DNA from: Clostridium guangxiense
GTDB lineage: Bacteria; Bacillota; Clostridia; Clostridiales; Clostridiaceae
DNA: 64,000 nucleotides
Direction of reading: 5' to 3'
Assembly: GCF_021043395.1 (NCBI RefSeq)
Contig: NZ_JAJNKE010000012.1
Coordinates: forward strand, 1 to 64,000
Part shown: positions 28,040 through 37,565 of the stretch, piece after piece
Layout: each line of letters starts with the position of its first letter
Numbering within the stretch: the stretch's first letter is position 1
The notes under the pieces: model-generated
Seen by the model: only the letters and a program-made list of their open reading frames with translations
Database searches by the model: none
Told to the model about the DNA's origin: nothing
Made by a program: the position numbers and the translations under genes

Positions 28040-29206
28040 TTATCCATTCTTTATAATATCTATTGGATTTAACTTTGAAGAATTTCTAGCTGGTACTATT
28101 GCTGCGATTGATCCTGATATTATGTCAACTAAAGCTGAAAATGCTATGAATTTGTAGCTTATGTACAATGGTATTAAAGGCGTGCCATCAGGGTTAAGCG
28201 CAAATTTTGTAAAAAAGTACGTCCAGCACAAACCAAGAAAAATACCCACTGTAGTTCCCATAACTCCAAGCAGCATCCCTTCAAATAGGAATATAAAACT
28301 TGAAGTTCCATCCTTTATTCCCATTGCCTTAAGTATTCCTATTTGTTTTGATTTCTGAATTACTGTTATAGCAAGTGTACTAGTTATTCCTAAAATTACT
28401 GATATCAGCACAAATACTTGAATCATTATACTAGAAGCATTATGTCCACTAAGAGCACTTAGTAAGGATGAGTTTGCTTCTTTCCAATTTGTAATTTTAA
28501 GGCTATTATCTTTTAATTTGTATTTTACATCCATTAAAATATTATCAACCTTAAAAGCATCCTTTACCTGCATTTCAATTGAAGTTGCTTTATCTCCAAA
28601 ATTAAAAACATTTTGGGCTGTTTTCATATTTGTTAATATCCAGGACTTATTAATACTCGCTGATTTCAAATCATAAAATCCTGTTATTATAACATCTTTT
28701 TTAACACCTTGAGGTGTAAATATAGTAATGCAGTCTCCCAGTTTAGCGTCTGTTTCCTTCTGTAAATCAGTTCCCATAAGCACCTCATTATCAAACTCAG
28801 GTTCCTTCCCATCAATTAAATTATCATTAACCTTATAAATGAGATCTGCATTTTTAAAATTAAAACCTCTTAATAAAATTGGATATGTCTTAGTCCTACC
28901 ATATATCTTAACAAAGGCCGAAAAGTCAATTACAGCTGAAACATTCTTAACCTCATCATGAATTTCTTTAATTTTTGCAACTTTATTCTCCCACGAGGCT
29001 ATTGCTTTATCATCATTTTTTGAAGTTATTGTTATTTGAGAAGAACTTCCTATAGTCTTATTTACAAGATTATTTTGAACCCCTCTAATTAATGTGCCTA
29101 TAAATACTTGAACAGACACACCTATAGCAATTCCTAAAATAATTAACATAGTCTGAACTTTACTGTATTTTAAAAATCTCATTGCAATCTTAAACGCTAA
29201 TCTCAT
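28040..29206 (-). CDS. MacB/FtsX-type ABC transporter permease
   Basis: A 388-residue protein with the MacB/LolC layout: one N-terminal helix (MLIILGIAIGVSVQVFIG), a large extracytoplasmic domain of about 220 residues, and three C-terminal helices beginning ASSIMIQVFVLISVILGITS. It ends ARNSSKLNPIDIIKNG, the typical coupling-helix end. Such permeases need a LolD-type ATPase; none is encoded nearby, so it must work with a distant partner or be orphaned. I chose ATG 29206 with GGGGGG upstream. It lies downstream of an ABC-2 cassette from which a terminator separates it. Confidence 0.85.
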   Translation of the reverse strand: MRLAFKIAMRFLKYSKVQTMLIILGIAIGVSVQVFIGTLIRGVQNNLVNKTIGSSSQITITSKNDDKAIASWENKVAKIKEIHDEVKNVSAVIDFSAFVKIYGRTKTYPILLRGFNFKNADLIYKVNDNLIDGKEPEFDNEVLMGTDLQKETDAKLGDCITIFTPQGVKKDVIITGFYDLKSASINKSWILTNMKTAQNVFNFGDKATSIEMQVKDAFKVDNILMDVKYKLKDNSLKITNWKEANSSLLSALSGHNASSIMIQVFVLISVILGITSTLAITVIQKSKQIGILKAMGIKDGTSSFIFLFEGMLLGVMGTTVGIFLGLCWTYFFTKFALNPDGTPLIPLYISYKFIAFSALVDIISGSIAAIVPARNSSKLNPIDIIKNG

Positions 29207-29289
29207 TTTCTTCCCCCCAATTAAGCTCATATTTAAATTTATTGCTGCTTAATGGCAAGTATACTTACTTTAAGTTTATGAAAATAAAA

Positions 29290-29322
29290 AAATGCTGCAC
29301 TAATTTTCTTAGTACAACATTT
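29290..29322 (-). terminator. terminator of the second ABC-2 cassette
   Basis: Arms at 29290-29303 and 29309-29322 form a G-U-tolerant 14-bp stem just past the last permease gene, with Ts following in the minus strand. Confidence 0.7.
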
Positions 29323-29332
29323 AATATACTCT

Positions 29333-30451
29333 CTATACGCTTGTTTCTATTCTTTTTACGCTTGCTACAATGAAGAATAAAATTATAAATATAACTATGA
29401 TTCCCATTTCCTTGCCCACATTCATAATTGAATTTCCACTTATAATTTTGCCTGCAGCTTCCATCGCCCAGGTTGTTGGCACAAAATCGCCTATTCTTTG
29501 AACTATAGTTGGTGTAATTTCTCTGGGCCAATAACATCCACCAAGCATTAACATAGGAGTACTTACAAGCATTACTAATGTATTTGCCTGTTTTAAATTT
29601 TTTGATCTGTTAGAAATTGCAACACCTAATGCCACACAGCAAATTCCAAATATGAAGAGTACAATAAATAAATTAAGCATTGACGGTCCTAAATAAATAT
29701 TTAATGCATATTTCATTATTAATAATATTGCTGCTATTTGTATAAAGGCTACTGTAATAAAACTTAATATACACTGCCCCATATACCTAAAAGATCTTAC
29801 TCCAGAAGCAAACATTCTTTTATAAACACCATATTTTTTATCTTCAAGAATAAGTGTAGTTACCATAGTACTTAAATATACAACTCCCATTATCAAAAAC
29901 CCAACTAAAGTCGAGGACGTTTCCTCCTTACTTTTTTGATCACTCGTATATTTAACTTCTGATGAAAAATTTCCTTTTTGATATTCCTTAATTCCTGCAT
30001 AAAATTTATCACTGTCACCGTTAACTGTCTTTCCTATATTTTTTGCAGCATTTGTAAAACTATTGATATAATATTTTACATAAGAATCATTAGTCACTCT
30101 ACTTATTCCGTACATTTGAATCTTTGCATCACTAGAATTATTCATTGCATTCTCTGCAAAATCCTTTGGAATAACAATTGCGGTATCAATTTTCTTATTT
30201 ATAATATCATCTTTGATTTCGCTTTTCGAAATGATTTTAATTTCGTCTTTATCAGCTTTAAGTTTATTTTTTATAATTGAAGTAAGCTTTGAGTTATCAT
30301 TGTCAACTAAACCTATAGTAATTCCAAAACTTGATGAACTACTTAAAAGACTTCCTATACCTACAATGAAGGCTATAGGCAGCACAAACATAACTACTAA
30401 ATTAGCTTTTTTTCTAAATATTCTCTTTATATTATTAAAAAATATTGTCAT
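29333..30451 (-). CDS. ABC-2 type transporter permease, cassette B second subunit (LnrN-like)
   Basis: A 372-residue ABC-2 permease: one helix near the N-terminus (LVVMFVLPIAFIVGIGSLL), a soluble outer domain of about 170 residues, then five helices, including the conserved MLMLGGCYWPREITP. The start at 30451 overlaps the upstream permease stop as ATGA, with AAGGAGG before it. It is the last gene of ATPase-permease-permease cassette B. Its counterpart in cassette A (34461-35552) has the same plan (MLGGCFWNINMVPKGFQ), so the two are paralogues. Predicted role is export of, or resistance to, an amphiphilic compound. Confidence 0.85.
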   Translation of the reverse strand: MTIFFNNIKRIFRKKANLVVMFVLPIAFIVGIGSLLSSSSSFGITIGLVDNDNSKLTSIIKNKLKADKDEIKIISKSEIKDDIINKKIDTAIVIPKDFAENAMNNSSDAKIQMYGISRVTNDSYVKYYINSFTNAAKNIGKTVNGDSDKFYAGIKEYQKGNFSSEVKYTSDQKSKEETSSTLVGFLIMGVVYLSTMVTTLILEDKKYGVYKRMFASGVRSFRYMGQCILSFITVAFIQIAAILLIMKYALNIYLGPSMLNLFIVLFIFGICCVALGVAISNRSKNLKQANTLVMLVSTPMLMLGGCYWPREITPTIVQRIGDFVPTTWAMEAAGKIISGNSIMNVGKEMGIIVIFIILFFIVASVKRIETSV

Positions 30452-31581
30452 GCTAGTTTCCTCCTTGCAAAGAATGAAGATGCAGCCAAAATCACTGCTG
30501 CCATTATAAGAATTATTGCTACTGATTGCCACGCATCAGATGTGGAACCTCCATAAACTGAATTAAATAAAGCCGATTGTGCAAGCCCATTTGGAATACA
30601 TTTTGCAATTACACCATCTGAAAGTCCTGGTATTTTAAAATATCCACCTGATATAACTGTAAGTATAGGAGTTACAACGCCTATAAGTGCCGTAGCTTTT
30701 TTATCATCTCCTGTGAAGGCCATAAACAAAATTCCCATAGCAGTTGAGAATATTGACATTGCTGCCATTACCCCTATTATAATAAGTGGATTATCTCCCC
30801 AATTTGCCCCGTAGACATACTTTGTGAATAGTACAAGAACTAAGGCTTGAATTAGTAAAGTAAAAACAACCCCCAAAACAACTCCAACTAAATGCTCAAA
30901 GGTTTTTGTGCCTGTACTTTTAATTCTTTTTCCAATATGATCATAGAATAGATTTTGAATTTCTGTAGCTCCATAGTTAGCTCCATACATTAATATGAGT
31001 ACAAGCATTGTTACTGAATAATAATCTATGGCCCTTGGACTTTTTCCTTCTACACTTATATAATTTTCATTTACATTATTGCTTTCTACATAACTTGTTC
31101 TTCCTTTTGTTAACTTTGCTGTGGTCATAATAGTGTTGGCTGCATCATTATAGCTGTCTATTACACTTTTTACAATTCCATTTCTTACAGTGCTTTTTTC
31201 ATTTTGATAAATTTTAATTTTGCTCTTTTTATTGTTTTTATAATTCTCTGTATAACTATCATCAATATATATCATTGCTGTAACCTTATCATCATTTACA
31301 AGTTTTTTGCCTTCACTGTATGTCTTTACATTTTTCACTTCTAATATCTTTTTTATTTCTTTGTTTTTTAAAAATTCATCAAAACTTTTAGAAGCCTCTT
31401 TGTTGTCACTATTTAAATAACATACTGTAGTCTTACCTAAGTCTTTAACCGAAAAGGAACTTTTAAGTGCACTTCCCAAAATGAGTATTAAAATCATTGG
31501 AAAAAGCATCATGGATAAAAGAACTTTTTTATCTCTAAAGTTTATTTTAATAACATTTAAAGCTATATAAATTGCATTCAT
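30448..31581 (-). CDS. ABC-2 type transporter permease, cassette B first subunit (LnrM-like)
   Basis: A 377-residue ABC-2 permease. The first helix is LSMMLFPMILILILGSAL, followed by a soluble domain of about 150 residues and a C-terminal helix bundle with MLVLILMYGANYGATEIQ and ISGGYFKIPG. Cassette A's first permease shows the matching MLVMIILYGAEYGADNIS and VGGGYVNTF, so they are paralogues. It starts 12 bp after the ATPase gene. It forms a heterodimeric channel with the next gene in the usual model for this family. Confidence 0.85.
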   Translation of the reverse strand: MNAIYIALNVIKINFRDKKVLLSMMLFPMILILILGSALKSSFSVKDLGKTTVCYLNSDNKEASKSFDEFLKNKEIKKILEVKNVKTYSEGKKLVNDDKVTAMIYIDDSYTENYKNNKKSKIKIYQNEKSTVRNGIVKSVIDSYNDAANTIMTTAKLTKGRTSYVESNNVNENYISVEGKSPRAIDYYSVTMLVLILMYGANYGATEIQNLFYDHIGKRIKSTGTKTFEHLVGVVLGVVFTLLIQALVLVLFTKYVYGANWGDNPLIIIGVMAAMSIFSTAMGILFMAFTGDDKKATALIGVVTPILTVISGGYFKIPGLSDGVIAKCIPNGLAQSALFNSVYGGSTSDAWQSVAIILIMAAVILAASSFFARRKLA

Positions 31582-31593
31582 TACTTTTCCTCC

Positions 31594-32526
31594 TTAATCT
31601 CTAAGCTTTCTTCCAGTTAAAGTTAAAAATACACCTTCAAGTGTAGGCTTTTCAACATTTATTGAAACTATCTTACTTTTAAACTCAGCTATCTTGGATG
31701 TAATTCCACTTATATTTTCACTATTCTTCTCCGAAATAACTTCTAACATATTGCCTGTAAGCTCACATTTTTTAACACCTTTTACCTCTTTAATCGCCTT
31801 CAATAAATCATCATTAGTATTGGATACTTCAATTTGTACTCTTTCTTCATGTGAAATTAGCTCTTTTAATTCTTCATTTGTTCCTGTTGCTATTTCTTTT
31901 CCATGATCCATTATTGTTATTTTAGTGCACAGTGTCTCTATCTCCTCCATATAATGTGAGGTATATATTATTGTTGACCCCATTTCGTTGAGCTTTTTAA
32001 CCGATTCAAGTATATGGTTTCTTGATTGAGGGTCTATTCCAACCGTTGGTTCATCCATTATTATTAGTTTTGGATGATGCACTATAGCACAAGCAATGTT
32101 AAGTCTTCTCTGCATACCGCCTGAATACTGCCCTGGCTTATCTTTTCTTCTGTCCCAAAGCTCTGTAAAATCAAGAGCTTCTTTAATTCTCTCCTTAAGA
32201 AGTGATCCTCTAAGTCCACTTAATTTTCCGAAAAACTCAATATTTTCATAAGCTGAAAGATCTTCAAAAACTGCAATGTCCTGTGGAACAACCCCTATAT
32301 TTCTCTTTATTTCATTTTCATTAGTTTTAAAATCCTTGCCGAATATAGTTATTTGTCCACCATCTATTTTAGTTAATCCTGTTATAGCATTTATTGTCGT
32401 GGACTTTCCTGCACCATTTGGTCCTAAAAGTCCATAAACTTCTCCCTCTTCTATCTTCAAGTTTAAATTATCCACCGCTACAAAATCTTTATATTTCTTT
32501 TTAAGATTTTTAATTTCTAATATCAT
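31594..32526 (-). CDS. ABC transporter ATP-binding protein, cassette B (LnrL-like)
   Basis: A 310-residue ABC ATPase. Walker A is GLLGPNGAGKST, the signature is YSGGMQRRLNIA, Walker B is LIIMDEPTVGID, with an H-loop in IYTSHYMEE. The C-terminal extension of about 90 residues ends TLEGVFLTLTGRKLRD, typical of ATPases that serve ABC-2 exporters. I chose the ATG at 32526 with GGAGG 8 bases upstream. The gene has its own promoter region, separated from the two-component genes by a long hairpin. Confidence 0.93.
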   Translation of the reverse strand: MILEIKNLKKKYKDFVAVDNLNLKIEEGEVYGLLGPNGAGKSTTINAITGLTKIDGGQITIFGKDFKTNENEIKRNIGVVPQDIAVFEDLSAYENIEFFGKLSGLRGSLLKERIKEALDFTELWDRRKDKPGQYSGGMQRRLNIACAIVHHPKLIIMDEPTVGIDPQSRNHILESVKKLNEMGSTIIYTSHYMEEIETLCTKITIMDHGKEIATGTNEELKELISHEERVQIEVSNTNDDLLKAIKEVKGVKKCELTGNMLEVISEKNSENISGITSKIAEFKSKIVSINVEKPTLEGVFLTLTGRKLRD

Positions 32527-32640
32527 ACTTTTTTCCTCCAACTACATATTTATCTTTATACATTTATAATACTAATTTTAGATGTTATGAAATAGTGAGT
32601 TTTAACACTTTGTACCATGACATTTGTCACAAAAAATGAT

Positions 32641-32708
32641 GCGAAGCAACAGTATGATAGAATATTAAATAAATTTTATTTAATATTTTCTCCATTCTGT
32701 TACTTCGC
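32641..32708 (-). terminator. long hairpin between the two-component genes and cassette B
   Basis: Outer arms GCGAAGCAACAG (32641-32652) and CTGTTACTTCGC (32697-32708) have one mismatch. Inner arms 32661-32673 and 32675-32687 pair perfectly over 13 bp. It lies 29 bp past the response regulator stop and probably ends that transcript. Its outer arm resembles the hairpin at 38614-38658. Confidence 0.6.
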
Positions 32709-32736
32709 TAAAATAAAAATATCATAACAATTCTTT

Positions 32737-33360
32737 TTAAAAGTTCTTTAGGTAAAATATTGCAAGCTGAGTTCTATCCCTAAGCTCTAACTTCTCCAAT
32801 AAACTAGTAACATAATTTCTTATAGTTCCTTCTCCCAGATGAATTTTCGCTGCTATTTCTTTATTTGAAAGACCCTCTCCTATAAGTTTTAATATGTCCA
32901 TTTCCCTATCAGTTAAATTGTATTTATCTATGCCTTTTTTATTGTCCTCCTTGATTAAAGAGGATAAAGTTCTAGCCACGTTCTTTTCAAAAACCATGTT
33001 TCCTTTTATAACCGTTTTAAGGCTGTCAACTATGCTGTCAGAGGATTGATTTTTAAGTATATATCCTTCTGCCCCATTTTTAATTGCTTCTTTTATATAT
33101 TCATCATCCTTGAAAGTTGTTAATATAACAACCTTTATATCCTTAAAGCTTGACTTTATAAGCTTCGTACCTAAAACTCCATCCATAATTGGCATTCTTA
33201 CATCCATAAGCACAATATCTGGATTAACTTCTTTGCACTTATCAAAAGCTTCCTGCCCATTTGAAGCTGCCCCAACAACTTCTATCCCTTCATCCAGCCC
33301 AAGCAATATACTTAAACTTTCCCGTATTAATGCATCGTCATCAACTACTAATATTTTCAA
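32737..33360 (-). CDS. NarL/LuxR-type response regulator (LnrK-like)
   Basis: A 207-residue response regulator. The receiver has the acidic pair DDD near the start, the phosphorylated Asp53 in LMDVRMP, and Lys in ILKNQ. The LuxR-type HTH is visible as LTDREMDILKLIGEGLSNKEIAAKIHLGEGTIRNYV. I chose a TTG start at 33360 because GAGGGGG stands 8 bases upstream; the family begins with (M)KILVVDDD. It overlaps the kinase gene by 20 bp. It most likely controls the flanking ABC cassettes. Confidence 0.9.
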   Translation of the reverse strand: MKILVVDDDALIRESLSILLGLDEGIEVVGAASNGQEAFDKCKEVNPDIVLMDVRMPIMDGVLGTKLIKSSFKDIKVVILTTFKDDEYIKEAIKNGAEGYILKNQSSDSIVDSLKTVIKGNMVFEKNVARTLSSLIKEDNKKGIDKYNLTDREMDILKLIGEGLSNKEIAAKIHLGEGTIRNYVTSLLEKLELRDRTQLAIFYLKNF

Positions 33361-34447
33361 AAATTTTACCCCCTCTAACATCATGTGGAATTATAAAAAC
33401 TATTAAGAAACCATCTTCAGCGCTTATATTTAAACTTCCCCCAAAGTTTCGCACTCTTTCTCTCATACCGCTTATACCAAATCCCTCTTTAAGGTTCTTA
33501 ATTCCAACGCCATTGTCTTTAATATATGTCCTTGTGTAATTATCAGTTATATCTATTGAAATTTTAATTTTTGTTGCATTGGAATATTTTGAAGCATTTG
33601 TTAAGGCTTCTTTGATATTTACTGCTATAAGTTCCATATGCTCTGGCAAAAGCAAATTAAGATTTCCACTATAATTAAATTCAACATTACAAAACTTAAA
33701 CTCATCAATTATATTTACTATATATTGTATTCCAAGCTCCTCTTTTGGTTTTATATTATGTACAGTATCTCTAAGTACATTTAATGAATTAGAAAGTCCT
33801 TCTATGCTTTTTTTTAATATTTCTTTAGCTTTGCTTGCATCCTTATCATAGAGTTTATCTACCACCTGAAGCTGCATATATATTCCTGCAATGCTGTGTC
33901 CTATATTATCATGTATGTTCCTTGCAATCCTATTTCTTTCATTAACCTCAGCTATACGAGCAGTTTCTTTAGCCGAGTTCAAAAGTTTAATTTTTGTCCC
34001 TTCAAGTTCATATCTAAGGCGTCTTTCACTATCGAGAATTTTTTTATAATTTTCTTTGTTAACTTTCATACTTTTAGATACATAAGCTAATATTCCTATT
34101 AAAATATAAAACACAAATATATTGACATTTTGGTATCCTAAAAAGTATATTGTTCCTGCAAATATCAAAACAATTCCAAGATAAATTTTATCGTATATAA
34201 AATCAAATAATACTACAGTATATAAAAATATAAATTTAGTATTTATACACACTTCTAAGGAAATAACTATGAATTCAAGTATGCTCATGTACTTAGAAAT
34301 ATAGAATCTTTCCCTCAGAGTGCAAACCGCCGCACCGATTAAAATTAGTACTACAATAGTATAATCTTGAACATTATTAATACTTAATTGAATTATGACA
34401 TAGACGAAAAATACTATTTTTATAATATAAGAAACTACTTTATTCAT
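33341..34447 (-). CDS. sensor histidine kinase, HisKA_3 type (LnrJ-like)
   Basis: A 368-residue membrane kinase. About four to six helices occupy residues 1-125 with almost no extracytoplasmic loop, so it may sense within the membrane. A coiled coil leads to the HisKA_3 motif NRIARNIHDNIGHSIAG with phosphorylated His179. The ATPase domain has NIKEALTNASKYS (N box), DNGVGI (G1) and GFGISGMRERV (G2). This is the architecture of DesK- and LnrJ-type kinases that respond to membrane perturbation. Located 13 bp after cassette A and overlapping its response regulator. Confidence 0.92.
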   Translation of the reverse strand: MNKVVSYIIKIVFFVYVIIQLSINNVQDYTIVVLILIGAAVCTLRERFYISKYMSILEFIVISLEVCINTKFIFLYTVVLFDFIYDKIYLGIVLIFAGTIYFLGYQNVNIFVFYILIGILAYVSKSMKVNKENYKKILDSERRLRYELEGTKIKLLNSAKETARIAEVNERNRIARNIHDNIGHSIAGIYMQLQVVDKLYDKDASKAKEILKKSIEGLSNSLNVLRDTVHNIKPKEELGIQYIVNIIDEFKFCNVEFNYSGNLNLLLPEHMELIAVNIKEALTNASKYSNATKIKISIDITDNYTRTYIKDNGVGIKNLKEGFGISGMRERVRNFGGSLNISAEDGFLIVFIIPHDVRGGKIFENISS

Positions 34448-34460
34448 AATATCTCCTTCA

Positions 34461-35552
34461 TTAATTTACTATGTCTTTTTTAGTAAATACCCCAAGCATT
34501 AAAAATACCACGGAAAACAATAAAAGTATGCCTAAATCAGTTCCCCAAACCGTATAGCTTTTATCTTTGAGCACCCCATAAGTTCCATTTACAATCCACG
34601 TTGTAGGAACAAATTGAGCAATAAATTGAAAGCCTTTTGGAACCATATTTATATTCCAAAAGCATCCACCAAGCATGCATATTGGCACTACAAGTATATG
34701 AGAGATAAAATCTCTTTTTACATACTTTTTAGTTATATAATTCATAAATAGAGCTAATGAAATAGCTGTAGTTGAATAAACACTGTATAACAAAAGAAGC
34801 TTCCAAAGATAGCTTATTATAACCAGCTTATACTGAATAATTAATACTATAAAAATTATAATTACTTGCACCAGTTCTAATAAAAATAATGTAAGTATTG
34901 TTTGAAGCATATAACTTTTTATAGTTATTGGTGCTGCAAAGGTTCTAATCATTTCCTTTTTATTATTTATAACTTTAGCTGTCATATTAATTGCACAATA
35001 TAGCATAAGCATTACTAAAAAGTTAAGTGTTAACATTATATATTGTTTTGAGCTTGATTCAACTTCAAAATATTTAACTTTATTTTCTGATATAAATAAA
35101 TCTAATTTATCATAAAACATTTTAGAATTCTTATTATATTTTAAAGCCATACTACTAGACTTTTGGATAAATGCTGATATATTTGCATCTACCAGCTTAT
35201 GCAAATCACTTTCACTATTATAAAAAACTTTCATATTTGGCATTTGTCCATTTATTATTGATTTTGAAAATCCCTTATCTATAATAATTGCATAATCTAT
35301 TTCCTGATTTGAAATTTTATCGTTAATTTGAGTTCTATCTACACTTTCAATTTCATAACTATCACTCAAATCTTTTATAAATTTATTAGCTAAATATGTA
35401 TTGTCATAATTGAGCACAGCTATCTTTAGCTTGGGTAGTTCAAAATTTATTTGTCCTACTATAAGTGAAATTATAATAGGAATAATATACACTGTTAAAA
35501 TATCTCTCTTTCTATTAAATACTCTTTTTATATTAAATATGAATACAGTCAT
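34461..35552 (-). CDS. ABC-2 type transporter permease, cassette A second subunit (LnrN-like)
   Basis: A 363-residue ABC-2 permease: first helix DILTVYIIPIIISLIVGQI, a soluble domain of about 150 residues, then a helix bundle with CMLGGCFWNINMVPKG and FVPTTWIVNGTYG. The latter two match the cassette B paralogue (FVPTTWAMEAAG). I chose the ATG at 35552, which overlaps the upstream gene by 20 bp; GAAGG lies upstream. The histidine kinase gene follows after 13 bp, so the cassette and the two-component system are one operon. Confidence 0.85.
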   Translation of the reverse strand: MTVFIFNIKRVFNRKRDILTVYIIPIIISLIVGQINFELPKLKIAVLNYDNTYLANKFIKDLSDSYEIESVDRTQINDKISNQEIDYAIIIDKGFSKSIINGQMPNMKVFYNSESDLHKLVDANISAFIQKSSSMALKYNKNSKMFYDKLDLFISENKVKYFEVESSSKQYIMLTLNFLVMLMLYCAINMTAKVINNKKEMIRTFAAPITIKSYMLQTILTLFLLELVQVIIIFIVLIIQYKLVIISYLWKLLLLYSVYSTTAISLALFMNYITKKYVKRDFISHILVVPICMLGGCFWNINMVPKGFQFIAQFVPTTWIVNGTYGVLKDKSYTVWGTDLGILLLFSVVFLMLGVFTKKDIVN

Positions 35553-36597
35553 TTTTTCGCCTTCTTCCCAAAAATACTGTAATTCCAAATACCAATAAAG
35601 TTAAAATTATAATTTCTAAATAAAACATACCCACATTTTCTTTATATCTATAAATAATTTTAAACAAAATACTTTGTTCTGCGTAACTAGGCGATAAAAT
35701 GCTCATCCTTTTAAGTTTATCACTAAAAAGAAATGTATTTACATATCCTCCTCCAACAAAGGTAGAAATTACTATCAATATTTCAATAATATACGAGGCT
35801 GTTCCTCTATCCTTAAACATGAGACAAATAGCTGACCCTAAATTCACAGAGAAAAGTGAAAATAGAATAATCATAAGCATTAATGAAATATAGTTATTCC
35901 CCCAATAGGCTTTGTATATAAATTTAGAAAATACAATTATAATAGTCGCTACAATAAACATCATTGTAACAGTTCCAAGATTTTTACCAACAATAATATC
36001 TTCTTCTCTCATTGGAAGACTTACGGTTTTATCTATCATTTTCTTATCATCGCTTATATTATCTGCTCCATACTCCGCTCCATATAGAATTATCATCACA
36101 AGCATTGTAATAGAATAATAATCCGTAGAGTTTCTTTTCCTCTCTGCACTTACAGCAATATTTTTTATATTCCTATCATTAATAATCTTATTTCCCGAGA
36201 AATTATATGCCTTTACAAATGACTTAACTAGAGATGTATCCAAAGTATTAGCTCTTTTAATATATATTTTCATGCTTTTTTTACTTTCAATATCAATAAC
36301 TCCATCACATTGATTCTTTTTTAGTAACTCGATAGCCTTTTCTTTTTGCTCTACTTTAACAATTTTCATTTCATCTTTAATATTTTTGTTTTTCTCAACA
36401 AAACTTTCTATAGCTTTAATATCCTTAGCATCTCTTGAATACACTGCTAAAACTCCATCATATCCTGAAGGATTATATAATAATTTTAATGAATAACCTA
36501 GAATTAATATAAGTACTAAAGGAAGCACTATCATCTGTGGAATACAGTCTTTAAAATTTCTTTTAAAGGTATAATATGCTATATGTAATATTCTCAT
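35533..36597 (-). CDS. ABC-2 type transporter permease, cassette A first subunit (LnrM-like)
   Basis: A 354-residue ABC-2 permease: first helix MIVLPLVLILILGYSLKLL, a soluble domain with YNPSGYDGVLAVYS, then STDYYSITMLVMIILYGAEYGADNISDD and further helices. The phrase DYYS(V/I)TMLVLILMYGA is shared with the cassette B paralogue. It begins 15 bp after the ATPase gene. Function predicted as for cassette B. Confidence 0.85.
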   Translation of the reverse strand: MRILHIAYYTFKRNFKDCIPQMIVLPLVLILILGYSLKLLYNPSGYDGVLAVYSRDAKDIKAIESFVEKNKNIKDEMKIVKVEQKEKAIELLKKNQCDGVIDIESKKSMKIYIKRANTLDTSLVKSFVKAYNFSGNKIINDRNIKNIAVSAERKRNSTDYYSITMLVMIILYGAEYGADNISDDKKMIDKTVSLPMREEDIIVGKNLGTVTMMFIVATIIIVFSKFIYKAYWGNNYISLMLMIILFSLFSVNLGSAICLMFKDRGTASYIIEILIVISTFVGGGYVNTFLFSDKLKRMSILSPSYAEQSILFKIIYRYKENVGMFYLEIIILTLLVFGITVFLGRRRKNDCIHI

Positions 36598-36612
36598 TTT
36601 TTTGCTTCCTTT

Positions 36613-37545
36613 CTAATTTCTAAGTGATCTTCCTGTAAGGGTTAAAAATACAGTTTCAATATTAGGTTTATCTATAGCTATATCCATAATTTCAATACCT
36701 GAACCTACAAGCATGTCTATTATTTTTCCAAGATTCTTACTTCCCTTTTTTGAAATTATATCAATGTACTCTTCATTTATGTTACATTCCTTTACGCCAT
36801 ATATTTGTTTTATTTTATCAATCATGGTGTAATTTAAGCTTGATGTCTTTATCCTTACTTTTTCCTCCGTGGACACCATACTCTTTAGCTCATCCTTATT
36901 CCCTTTTGCAATTATTCTTCCTTGATCAAGTATTATTATATTGCTACACAGCCTCTCTACCTCTTCCATGTAGTGTGAAGTATATATAACCGTGACTCCT
37001 TCTTTATTGAGCTTTTCAATACCGCCTAAAATATGACTTCTAGACTTCGGATCTATACCTGCTGTTGGCTCATCCATAATAATAAGTTTTGGTTTATGTA
37101 CAATACCACAAGCTATATTAAGCCTTCTAAGCATTCCTCCTGAAAAAGCTTCTGGTGACTTTTTTCTATCCCCCCAAAGCCCAACAAAATTTAATATTTC
37201 CTCTGCACATTCTTTTAAATACTTTCCTCTAAGTCCATATATTCCACCAAAATACATTACATTATCATAAGCATTTAAATCATAGTACAGAGAAATTTTT
37301 TGAGTAACCAGTCCAATAGACTTTTTTATACTAAGTTCATTGCTTTTTAAGTCTTTTCCAAACACCTTGATGCTTCCTGAGTCAATATTATTAAGTCCAA
37401 TTATACAATTTATAATAGTAGTTTTTCCTGCTCCGTTTGGTCCGAGGAGTCCAAGTATTTCTCCTTCTTTTATGCTAAAGCTGACATTATCAACTGCTAA
37501 AAACTCATCATAGCGCTTTACCAAGTTTTTTATTTCCAATAGCAT
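36613..37545 (-). CDS. ABC transporter ATP-binding protein, cassette A (LnrL-like)
   Basis: A 310-residue ABC ATPase: Walker A GLLGPNGAGKTT, signature FSGGMLRRLNIA, Walker B LIIMDEPTAGID, H-loop IYTSHYMEE, and the extension ending IETVFLTLTGRSLRN. It closely parallels the cassette B ATPase over its whole length. First gene of the operon ATPase-permease-permease-kinase-regulator. GGGGGTGA precedes the ATG. A perfect 18-bp hairpin lies just upstream. Confidence 0.93.
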   Translation of the reverse strand: MLLEIKNLVKRYDEFLAVDNVSFSIKEGEILGLLGPNGAGKTTIINCIIGLNNIDSGSIKVFGKDLKSNELSIKKSIGLVTQKISLYYDLNAYDNVMYFGGIYGLRGKYLKECAEEILNFVGLWGDRKKSPEAFSGGMLRRLNIACGIVHKPKLIIMDEPTAGIDPKSRSHILGGIEKLNKEGVTVIYTSHYMEEVERLCSNIIILDQGRIIAKGNKDELKSMVSTEEKVRIKTSSLNYTMIDKIKQIYGVKECNINEEYIDIISKKGSKNLGKIIDMLVGSGIEIMDIAIDKPNIETVFLTLTGRSLRN

Positions 37546-37565
37546 TTCTATATCACCCCCTACTT

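Noticed and set aside
29265-29537. A 90-residue minus-strand gene over the end of an ABC permease
   Set aside because: It is an out-of-frame reading of the permease 3' end and its terminator.
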